7,478 nt of DNA from an uncultured Propionibacteriaceae bacterium. GTDB lineage: Bacteria > Actinomycetota > Actinomycetes > Propionibacteriales > Propionibacteriaceae. A model generated the notes under the pieces. That model did no database searches. It worked only from the letters and a program-made list of their open reading frames with translations, and was not told where the DNA came from. The position numbers were made by a program, and so were the translations under genes. Within the stretch, counting starts at the first letter, position 1. Every line of letters begins with the position of its first letter. Location of the stretch: positions 1 to 7,478 of the forward strand of contig CALMAD010000185.1 in NCBI GenBank assembly GCA_937859105.1, in the 5' to 3' direction. Shown here piece after piece: positions 1-5,455 of this stretch.

Positions 1-150
1 GTTGTTGATGGCTTTCTTGTGGGCCTTGTCGGCTTCGCGGGCAGCGGCCTCGCGCTCGATGCGGGCCTGCGCGTCGGCCTGGCGCTGGCGTTCGGCCGCA
101 GCTGCAGCCTCGACACGGGCCTGGGCATCGCGCTCTGCCTGCTCAGCGTG
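1..150 (-). other. Foreign-looking segment: minus strand resembles a proteobacterial prophage coiled-coil protein
   Basis: Read on the minus strand in the frame in phase with base 1, the segment has no stop and gives AEQAERDAQARVEAAAAAE, then further Gln/Arg/Ala-rich coil, ending at the window edge with READKAHKKAINN. That pattern (long Ala/Glu/Gln/Arg helix followed by READKAH..INN) is what I associate with recombination-region proteins of Gammaproteobacterial prophages; this is recollection of a style, not a search. Eleven of the 50 minus-strand codons end in A or T (several GCT, GCA, GAA, AAA), whereas the window's genuine genes almost never do. The open plus-strand frame here would then be a shadow. 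It could be a misassembled or contaminating end, or real acquired DNA abutting the exporter gene. No start or stop is visible, so it is not called as a gene. Confidence 0.4.
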
Positions 151-2619
151 GGTTTGGGGGCGGCCGCGTTCGGGACAGTCACCCCCGCCCGCGGCATCGT
201 GCAGCGCGAGTTCGGCGTGGACGACCAACTCGGGGTCTGGATCATCACGCTCTTCGCGCTCGCCTACGCGGCGGGCGTCCCCTCGCTCGGACGCTTCGCC
301 GACCGCCACGGCCGAACCCGCGTCCTGCTCGCGTGCCTGGGCACGTTCGCGACGGCGAGCCTGGTCTGCGGCCTCGCGCACCTCGCGGAGAGCTTCGCGC
401 TGCTGGCCACCGCCCGCGCGGTGCAGGGTGCGGCTGCCGGCGGAATCCTGCCCATCGCGATCGCCGAGGTCGCCGCGCACTCCCCCCGCAGCCGGCGGCA
501 CCGGGCGCTCGGCCTGGTGGGGGCCGCCTTCGGCGCCGGCCTCATACTGGGCCCGGCGCTGGGATCGATCCCGCTGACGGCCGGGGCGTCCTGGGCCTGG
601 GCCTGCTACGCGACGGCCGCGCTCGGGGCGGTCGCGCTGGGCGTCGCCGCCCGGACGCTGCCGCGCCGCGAACCACTCCCCCTGCCGCCGTTCGACGCCC
701 GCGGGCTGTTCGTGCTCGTCGTGGGGGTGCTCGCGCTGCTGACCGGCTTCCGGACGATCGACTACTTCGGGCGCGGCCTCCTCGGCGCGACGGTGTGGCC
801 GTTCCTCCTGGTCGCGGCCGGGTGCGCCCTCGCGTTCGTGTGGGTCGAGCGGCGCGCGGAGCATCCGCTGATCGAGGTGACCGCCCTCGCGGACACCCGC
901 GTCGCGCTCGCCCTCGGCGTCGGGCTGGCCGGGGGCGTCCTGGTCATGACGCTCGCGTTCGTCGCGCCCTTCGCCGAGAACGCCCTGCACCTCCCGGCCG
1001 GGACGGGCGGGTACGTCGCGCTGCTCTTCGGGACGGCCGCCGCGGCCGCCTACCACTACTCCGGACGCCTCGTGCGCCGGTTCGGCGCTTCCCCGGTTCT
1101 CGCGGCCGGGTTGGCGTGCTCGGGGGCGGGGGCGGCGTCCGGGCTGCTGTGGGCGCTTCCGCAGCCGGGGTGGGCGAGCGTCGCGGTCTCCCTCGCGCTG
1201 TGCGGCGCGGGGGCCGGCGTCGCGGTCGGGCCAGCGACCACCCGGCTGCTCCTCGACCAACGGACGCCCGCCGCCGACCACGTCGCGGGCGGCACCGCGC
1301 TCGCGCTCGCCCGTGCGCTCGGGGCGATCCTCGCACCGGCGATCACGGTCGGGTTCCTCGCCCAGTCGGGCTCCCAACTGCACCACCGCCTGACCGCCGA
1401 ACTGCCGCGGACCATCGAGGCGTCCGCCCTGCCCCGAGCCACCGAGGTCAGCCAGCGGCTCGCCGCGCTCGGCGCCGACTACCGCGCCTCGCAAGAACTC
1501 AAGGGCGTCTCGTGGCCCGACCTCGACGACGGCCGGGTCATCCGGCTCGACAGTGGCGCGTCGGTGCCGGAGGGGGCGTCCGCGGAGCTGAAGACGGCCG
1601 ACGTCACGACGATCGTGGAGCGCACCCAGCGGGCGACGCGGGTCCTGTTCGACGCCGAGCGGGCCGACCGGGTCGCCGAGGTGCAGGACGCCGTCGACGC
1701 CAGCCTCGCCGCCCTCGCCAAGGCCGACGAAAAACTGGCCCGGGACGAGGCCGAATCCGTCAAGGCGGTCGCGCAGGCGGCGTCCAACTACGACGAGATG
1801 GGCGGCACGCTCGCCCGGCTCAACCGCCAGGTCGCGCGGGCGGGACGCGCGGCGAACGCGGCGTCCGGGAGTCTGGCGAGCCTGCGGTCGGCGTCCGCGA
1901 GCGTCGACCGGCAGATCGCCGAACTCACCAGCGGGATGCCGGGCATCGACCGCAGCATCGACCAACTCACCGGCTCGCTGGCCAGCATGGACGCCGCCCT
2001 CGGACGCCAGCGCGCCGCCCTCGCCGCCCTCCAGGCGACCCCGCCGAGCCCCGCCCGCGACGCGCAGATCGCGCAGGTCAGCGCCACGATCGCCCACAAC
2101 CAGGACGCTCGCAACAAAGCCGCAGCGCAACTGGCGTCCCTGCGGGCGAAGAAGGCGGGCGCGCCGGCGGCCCTGGCGTCCGCACGCGCGCAGAAGGCGA
2201 GCGCCGACGGCCAATTGGACGCCGCGACCGCCCGGGCGACCAAGGCGCGCGCCGAGCGCAACGCCCTGGTGAGCCAGCGCACCGACGTCGCGAACGAGCG
2301 GCAGGGCCTGCTCGACACACGCTCCGACAAGGAGGCGGCGCGCGACGCGATCCGGAAGTCGCGCGGGCTGGTCGGCGACGCGCGCACCGAGCTGGCGGCG
2401 CTGCGGGCCGGCGTCCCGACGGCGTACGACGCCGCGCTGACGACGTATCTCGGCGAGGTGGACCGGCGCGGCCCTGCCCTCGAGGGCGCCTACCAGGCGA
2501 CCGTGAACGACGGCTTCCGCGGCATCTTCTGGGTGGACGCCGGCGCGAGCGCCCTCGGGCTCGCGCTGCTGGGCCTGCTGGCGTGGACCTCCCGGAGGCG
2601 GCGGGCCGGACGCGGCTGA
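1..2619 (+). CDS. DHA2-type MFS drug exporter with a giant coiled-coil extracellular loop (5' end uncertain)
   Basis: Probable proton-driven exporter of the major facilitator superfamily, 14-helix DHA2 group, in the cytoplasmic membrane; the substrate cannot be told. Numbering from the GTG at 19 (866 aa), motif A GRFADRHGRTRV lies at 91-102, motif B (RAVQGAAAGG) at 133-142 and the exporter motif C (GLILGPALGS) at 174-183. Hydrophobic helices follow one another up to about 448. Helix 14 is at about 838-857, followed by an Arg-rich cytoplasmic tail. Between helices 13 and 14, residues about 449-836 form a polar Ala/Arg/Asp/Gln-rich helical domain, where typical DHA2 proteins of 450-550 aa have a short loop. 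The frame is open to the window edge. Neither GTG 19 nor GTG 148 has a ribosome site, and the first 150 bases look foreign, so the true start may be missing and helix 1 incomplete. A TGA at 2617-2619 ends the gene. The family call is firm; the loop's function is unknown. Confidence 0.9.
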   Translation, partial: VVDGFLVGLVGFAGSGLALDAGLRVGLALAFGRSCSLDTGLGIALCLLSVGLGAAAFGTVTPARGIVQREFGVDDQLGVWIITLFALAYAAGVPSLGRFADRHGRTRVLLACLGTFATASLVCGLAHLAESFALLATARAVQGAAAGGILPIAIAEVAAHSPRSRRHRALGLVGAAFGAGLILGPALGSIPLTAGASWAWACYATAALGAVALGVAARTLPRREPLPLPPFDARGLFVLVVGVLALLTGFRTIDYFGRGLLGATVWPFLLVAAGCALAFVWVERRAEHPLIEVTALADTRVALALGVGLAGGVLVMTLAFVAPFAENALHLPAGTGGYVALLFGTAAAAAYHYSGRLVRRFGASPVLAAGLACSGAGAASGLLWALPQPGWASVAVSLALCGAGAGVAVGPATTRLLLDQRTPAADHVAGGTALALARALGAILAPAITVGFLAQSGSQLHHRLTAELPRTIEASALPRATEVSQRLAALGADYRASQELKGVSWPDLDDGRVIRLDSGASVPEGASAELKTADVTTIVERTQRATRVLFDAERADRVAEVQDAVDASLAALAKADEKLARDEAESVKAVAQAASNYDEMGGTLARLNRQVARAGRAANAASGSLASLRSASASVDRQIAELTSGMPGIDRSIDQLTGSLASMDAALGRQRAALAALQATPPSPARDAQIAQVSATIAHNQDARNKAAAQLASLRAKKAGAPAALASARAQKASADGQLDAATARATKARAERNALVSQRTDVANERQGLLDTRSDKEAARDAIRKSRGLVGDARTELAALRAGVPTAYDAALTTYLGEVDRRGPALEGAYQATVNDGFRGIFWVDAGASALGLALLGLLAWTSRRRRAGRG
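1360..2526 (+). other. Region coding the ~389-residue helical-hairpin loop of the MFS exporter
   Basis: This part of the exporter gene codes residues about 448-836 (GTG-19 numbering), between transmembrane helices 13 and 14. In the DHA2 topology this loop faces outward. Residues 449-530 are mixed; 531-799 are almost wholly helix-forming, with Leu/Ile/Val/Ala spaced in heptad fashion and many Arg, Lys, Asp, Glu and Gln. Prolines fall only at 517, 641, 675, 676, 678, 716 and 800. The TPPSP break at 674-678 sits near the middle, and single breaks at 641 and 716 lie about 35-38 residues to either side. That suggests two antiparallel arms with a matching joint in each. QacA-like proteins are known to carry a much smaller helical hairpin in the same loop. 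The hairpin shape is inferred from proline spacing, not modelled. Confidence 0.65.
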
Positions 2620-2635
2620 GGCGACCGCGGTTTGG

Positions 2636-2669
2636 CCGAGCACCGAGTTTTACCGAGCACCGGGCTTAG
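2636..2669. repeat. 17-bp tandem direct repeat upstream of the AbrB-family gene
   Basis: Two adjacent 17-base units, CCGAGCACCGAGTTTTA (2636-2652) and CCGAGCACCGGGCTTAG (2653-2669), agree at 13 of 17 positions, with the first ten identical. They fill most of the 59-base gap between the exporter stop and the AbrB-family start, and the second unit runs into the candidate -10 box. A paired operator for a regulator is possible; no regulator is identified. Confidence 0.5.
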
Positions 2670-2672
2670 CCT
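2667..2672 (+). promoter_or_regulatory. Candidate -10 box for leaderless transcription of the AbrB-family gene
   Basis: TAGCCT fits the TANNNT pattern of actinobacterial -10 boxes. Its last base lies exactly 7 bases before the A of the ATG at 2679, so transcription would start at or next to the start codon. No good -35 hexamer is visible 17-18 bases further up. A run of five G at 2673-2677 ends one base before the ATG, too close to act as a normal ribosome site, which also favours a leaderless message. Confidence 0.45.
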
Positions 2673-2678
2673 GGGGGT

Positions 2679-3758
2679 ATGACGTTGCCCGGCCGCCCCC
2701 CTTCGAAGGGGCGGACCGTAGCCGCCTGGGCCGTCGTCGTCGCGCTGTCGGTGCTTCTCACCTGGCTGTTGCGGCTCGCGCACATGCCCTCGCCCGAGAT
2801 GTTCGGGTCGTTGTTCGGCACCATGATCTACGCGGTCTCCGGGCTCGGGCCGACCCTGCGGCTGCCCCGCTGGGGCAGCATCGGCGGGCAGGCGCTGCTC
2901 GGCGCGAGCATGGGCGTCCTGGTGCAGTTGGGCACCCTGCAGGCGCTCGGCGGGCACGCGCTGACGATCGCGGCGGTGAACCTCGGCACGCTGGTCGCGA
3001 GCCTGGCCGTGGGGGCGCTGTTCGCCCGGTGGGGCCACCTGGCGCCGGCCACCGGGACGTTCTCGATGATCGCCGGCGGGGCGTCCGGCATCGTGTCGGT
3101 CGCCCGCGAGCTCGGCGCCGACGAGCGCGTGACATCCGTCGTGCAGTACCTGCGGGTGCTGCTGATCCTGGTCGGCATGCCGGTGGTGGCCGCCGTCGTG
3201 TTCCGGCCGGGGCATGCGGGTGGCGCGGCGGCGTCCGCGAGCGCGCCGCTGGGCCCGTCCCTGCTCCTCACGGCGATCTCCCTGGGGGTGGGGCTGACGC
3301 TCGCCGGCTTCGTCAGGTTTCCGGCGAGCTCGCTGCTGATGCCGCTCGCCGTAGCGGGCGCCCTGTCGGTGAGCGGTGCGCTCGGGCCCGCGGGCGTCCC
3401 CGGGCCGCTGCTGTCGCTCGGCTACGCGCTCATCGGGATGCAGGTGGGGCTCCGGTTCACCCGCGCCAGCCTGCGCGAGGTCGGGCGCCTGCTGCCCCTC
3501 GCCGTCGTGCTCATCGTCGTGATCATCGCCGCGTGCGCCGGCATCGGCCTGGTGCTCTCGGCGGTGATCGGCGTCCCACCGCTGGACGCCTACCTCGCCA
3601 CCACCCCCGGCGGCCTGTACGCCGTGCTCGCCACCGCCGCGGACTCCGGCGCGGACGTCACGTTCGTGCTCGCCGTCCAGGTGATCCGGTTGATCCTGAT
3701 GCTCTTCTCCGCGCCCCTCATCGCCGCCTACTACCGTCGCCATCACGGCACCGCCTGA
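2679..3758 (+). CDS. AbrB-family integral membrane protein (PF05145 type), putative transporter
   Basis: A 359-residue polytopic membrane protein of the duplicated 'AbrB' family, often misnamed ammonia monooxygenase and unrelated to the DNA-binding AbrB of Bacillus. The family is thought to be membrane transporters or regulators, with no settled substrate. After a short basic N-terminus (first helix about 13-33) come two homologous halves. MFGSLFGTMIYAVSG (41-55) and the GxxLLGASMG stretch (70-79) in half one match LLMPLAVAGALSVSGAL (219-235) and SLGYALIGMQVGL (246-258) in half two. The signature glycine-rich loop then helix occurs twice: GTFSMIAGGASGIVSVA (126-142) ending in QYLRVLLIL, and TTPGGLYAVLATAADSG (308-324) ending in QVIRLILML. 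Both carry the conserved Q-x-x-R. Length is normal for the family. The ATG at 2679 is chosen because it follows a candidate leaderless promoter; the gap of 59 bases and the repeats there argue against strict cotranscription with the exporter. Confidence 0.9.
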   Translation: MTLPGRPPSKGRTVAAWAVVVALSVLLTWLLRLAHMPSPEMFGSLFGTMIYAVSGLGPTLRLPRWGSIGGQALLGASMGVLVQLGTLQALGGHALTIAAVNLGTLVASLAVGALFARWGHLAPATGTFSMIAGGASGIVSVARELGADERVTSVVQYLRVLLILVGMPVVAAVVFRPGHAGGAAASASAPLGPSLLLTAISLGVGLTLAGFVRFPASSLLMPLAVAGALSVSGALGPAGVPGPLLSLGYALIGMQVGLRFTRASLREVGRLLPLAVVLIVVIIAACAGIGLVLSAVIGVPPLDAYLATTPGGLYAVLATAADSGADVTFVLAVQVIRLILMLFSAPLIAAYYRRHHGTA

Positions 3759-3909
3759 GGCGCGAGGCGTCCCCTGCGGGCCGGCTTCCCACGTCGGCGT
3801 CGAACGGCACCGCGAGTTTTTCCACCGGAAATGCTGGAGTTATCCACACCTGTGCATGCCGAGGCCCGCGCCCATCCGGGACCGCCACACCTGAGGGCCC
3901 CGGAATCCC
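3759..3909. other. Convergent intergenic region with a DnaA-box patch
   Basis: This 151-base gap lies between the stops of two converging genes. It holds no convincing open frame of its own and no clear hairpin-plus-U-tract terminator; the only compact palindrome, CGCCT-G-AGGCG at 3752-3762, overlaps the end of the AbrB-family gene and has a one-base loop. Its middle (about 3812-3858) is distinctly AT-richer than the surroundings and carries the DnaA-box-like sites. The nonamer CCACACCTG occurs twice, at 3844-3852 and 3885-3893. Confidence 0.5.
3840..3848 (+). promoter_or_regulatory. Perfect DnaA box, with a weaker box 22 bases upstream
   Basis: TTATCCACA at 3840-3848 matches the classical DnaA box at all nine positions. 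TTTTCCACC at 3818-3826 matches at seven of nine, 22 bases upstream in the same orientation, about two helical turns. The perfect box overlaps the small dyad CACA-CC-TGTG (3845-3854). There is no dnaA or dnaN gene nearby, so this is not a recognisable chromosomal origin; it could be an accessory DnaA-binding site or chance. A near match, TTGTCCACC at 5391-5399 inside the sigma factor gene, shows that imperfect hits occur by chance. Confidence 0.4.
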
Positions 3910-4806
3910 CTAGTCCGACCCGGTATTCGCCGGCGCGACCTCGTCCAGAAACCTCAGCGTCTCGGCGATGACCGCGTCGGGCTGGTCGTAGGTGACGATG
4001 TGGCCGGCGTCCGGAATGCTCACGAACCGCCCCCCGGACGCCTCCGCGGCAGCCTCGACGTCCCGCCCCCGCACGAGTTGATCCCGCTCGCCGCGCACCC
4101 ACAGGCTCGGGCAGCGGAGGGCGTCCAGCCAAGGAAGCAGGTGCAACCGCATCCGGAACGGCCCGTAGGCGTGAATCTGCCAGTCGTCCAGGATGCGCTC
4201 GCCGTGGGCGTCCTTCTGCGCCGCCTCGGCGGCGATGTCGCGCACGATCTCGTCGAAATCGGGCGTCGCGGCGCCCGCGACGAGATACCCCTCCATCTGC
4301 CGCCGCACCCGGCCCGGACGCCGCGCGTACCACGTTGTCATCCACCGCAGGAGCCCGGGCACACGCAGGAACGCCCACGTCACGAACTGCCACGGACGCC
4401 GCTCTTCCAGCCCGCCGGGCCCCAGGACGACCAGCGCCCGCACCCGCTCGGGAAAGTCGAGCGCGAACCCGATCGCCACGCCCCCGCCCAGCGACAGCCC
4501 CATCAGGACGCACCGGTCGACCTCGAGCTGATCCAGCAGTTCCTCCACGAAGAGCCGGCAGAAGGCGTCGTCGAGCACCCCGTCCCACGGGCGGCTGCCG
4601 CCGTGCCGCGGCCAGTCGACCGCGATCACCCGGTAGCCGGCCTGCCCGAGCGCGGGCGCGACCCGCCTCCACACCCCGCGCGCCGTGTCGAGGCCGGCGC
4701 CGTGCAGCAGCACGACCACGGGGCCGGTCGGCGGCCCGAACCGGTAGACGCGCACCGGGCCGCCGCCCAGGGCCAGATCGTCGACGTCGCCGAAGTCGGG
4801 CGTCAT
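3910..4806 (-). CDS. Alpha/beta-fold hydrolase
   Basis: A soluble serine-type alpha/beta hydrolase of 298 aa, the usual length for esterases, epoxide-hydrolase-like and haloperoxidase-like members; the substrate cannot be told. Counting from the ATG at 4806, the oxyanion loop HGAG is at 35-38, the nucleophile elbow GLSLGG at 103-108 gives Ser105, the acid is Asp242 in RGERDQLV, and the base is His269 in DAGHIVTY. All three catalytic residues are present. Residues about 135-215 form the helical lid region, rich in Trp and Arg (RPWQFVTWAFLRVPGLLRWM). There is no signal peptide, so it is probably cytoplasmic. The ATG at 4806 is preferred because GAGGTG (4816-4811) lies four bases upstream; the ATG at 4809 is too close to it, and a GTG at 4818 would give 302 aa. 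It is transcribed divergently from the sigma factor gene and ends towards the AbrB-family gene. No cofactor partner is adjacent. Confidence 0.9.
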   Translation of the reverse strand: MTPDFGDVDDLALGGGPVRVYRFGPPTGPVVVLLHGAGLDTARGVWRRVAPALGQAGYRVIAVDWPRHGGSRPWDGVLDDAFCRLFVEELLDQLEVDRCVLMGLSLGGGVAIGFALDFPERVRALVVLGPGGLEERRPWQFVTWAFLRVPGLLRWMTTWYARRPGRVRRQMEGYLVAGAATPDFDEIVRDIAAEAAQKDAHGERILDDWQIHAYGPFRMRLHLLPWLDALRCPSLWVRGERDQLVRGRDVEAAAEASGGRFVSIPDAGHIVTYDQPDAVIAETLRFLDEVAPANTGSD

Positions 4807-4839
4807 CATGCACCTCACTGTTCCCGCTGTGACCCGATC

Positions 4840-4845
4840 AATCTA
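4840..4845 (-). promoter_or_regulatory. Candidate -10 box for the hydrolase gene
   Basis: On the minus strand TAGATT fits TANNNT and would place the transcript start near 4833, leaving a leader of about 27 bases with the GAGGTG ribosome site in it. No recognisable -35 hexamer lies at the expected distance. An imperfect dyad, TGACCCGATCA at 4830-4840, sits beside it. Support is weak. Confidence 0.25.
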
Positions 4846-4888
4846 TCCGCCGGCGAGGCAACGCCCCTCGCCGGGCAAAACTGTCGGC

Positions 4889-4910
4889 GGCGCCTGTCAT
4901 GATCGGCGCC
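4889..4910. promoter_or_regulatory. 22-bp dyad over the sigma factor start region
   Basis: GGCGCC (4889-4894) and GGCGCC (4905-4910) flank a centred TCATGA (4897-4902), two unmatched base pairs separating each arm from the core; 18 of 22 positions are symmetric. The ATG at 4899 lies in the core and the ATG at 4911 follows the right arm directly. It could be an operator at the start of a leaderless message or, if transcribed, a hairpin at the ribosome entry site. Which of these applies cannot be decided here. Confidence 0.45.
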
Positions 4911-5453
4911 ATGCGGGCATTACCGGGTGTGAGCGCCTACTCCACCCCCGACGCCTTCGAGGCGATGTTCGAGGCCACGAGCGCCCGCGTGTACGCGTAC
5001 GCGCGTCGTCACGCGAGCGCCGACGTGGCCCCCGACGTCGTCGGGGAGGTCTACCTCGTCGCGTGGGCGCGGCGGGCCGACCTCCCCAACGAGCCGTTGC
5101 CGTGGCTGCTGGTCACGGCGCGCAACGTCCTGCATCGCCATTGGCGGACGCGGTCGAAGCAGCAGCGGCTGGCCGCCGGGCTGGAGGGTGTCGCGGCGAT
5201 GGCCGCGGCGTCCGACGCCAGTCCCGACGACCGGCTCGCCCTCGCGGACGCCTTCGCGCGCCTCTCCGAGGACGATCGCGAGACGCTGCTGCTCGTCGGT
5301 TGGGACGGGCTCACCCCCCAGCAGGCCGCCGAGGTTCTCGGCTGCACTGCGAACGCGTTCGCGGCCCGGCTCTCCCGGGCGCGGCGACGCTTGTCCACCC
5401 ACCTCGGCGACCCCGCTCCCCTGCGGCTGGCCGCCCTGCCCACGGGAGATTGA
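4899..5453 (+). CDS. ECF-type RNA polymerase sigma factor
   Basis: A 184-residue extracytoplasmic-function sigma factor that would direct RNA polymerase to a small regulon. Region 2 spans about 18-85 (DAFEAMFEATSARVYAYARR, then the PWLLVTARNVLHRHWR helix at 68-83 that contacts the -10 element). A linker rich in Ala and Ser follows. Region 4 spans about 112-169, with the helix-turn-helix LTPQQAAEVLGCTANAFAA at 138-156 and the usual LSRARRRL end at 158-165. Length is normal for minimal ECF factors; no region 1.1 or C-terminal extension is present. No Shine-Dalgarno site precedes either ATG 4899 or ATG 4911 (MRALPG), so a leaderless message is likely. If it starts at 4911, CATGAT at 4898-4903 could be the -10 box. 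The next gene begins two bases after the stop, and the two almost certainly form an operon. The target promoters are unknown. Confidence 0.92.
   Translation: MIGAMRALPGVSAYSTPDAFEAMFEATSARVYAYARRHASADVAPDVVGEVYLVAWARRADLPNEPLPWLLVTARNVLHRHWRTRSKQQRLAAGLEGVAAMAAASDASPDDRLALADAFARLSEDDRETLLLVGWDGLTPQQAAEVLGCTANAFAARLSRARRRLSTHLGDPAPLRLAALPTGD
5444..5449 (+). promoter_or_regulatory. Ribosome binding site of the sigma-associated membrane protein
   Basis: GGGAGA lies six bases before the ATG at 5456 and within the last codons of the sigma factor gene. It fixes the start of the downstream gene and supports translation of the pair from one message. The same frame stays open much further upstream, but that extension overlaps the sigma factor gene and is a shadow. 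Confidence 0.7.
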
Positions 5454-5455
5454 TC

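Noticed and set aside
333..2669. A 778-codon plus-strand frame overlapping the exporter gene
   Set aside because: It is Arg/Gly/Ala-rich with no recognisable domain. The competing frame carries MFS motifs A, B and C in order, so this is a frame-shifted shadow.
2490..3746. A 418-codon open frame on the minus strand opposite the AbrB-family gene
   Set aside because: Its translation is a monotonous His/Gln/Arg/Gly/Asp mix without motifs. It lies wholly opposite a membrane protein gene with clear family features, and long antisense frames are expected at this GC content.
2679..3758. AbrB-family gene as a DNA-binding transition-state regulator or ammonia monooxygenase
   Set aside because: The protein is a polytopic membrane protein with an internal duplication. 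Both names are carried over by annotation habit and nothing in the sequence supports them.
3752..3762. CGCCT-G-AGGCG palindrome as a terminator for the AbrB-family gene
   Set aside because: The loop would be a single base and no U-tract follows, so it is not a credible intrinsic terminator.
3759..3909. The DnaA boxes as a replication origin
   Set aside because: Only one perfect and one weak box are present, with no dnaA, dnaN, rep or par gene nearby; actinobacterial origins carry many boxes beside dnaA and dnaN.
4808..5455. Upstream extension of the CU044_5270-like gene as a 586-aa protein
   Set aside because: The extension overlaps the sigma factor gene in another frame and reads as Arg-rich shadow. 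A good GGGAGA site six bases before ATG 5456 marks the real start.
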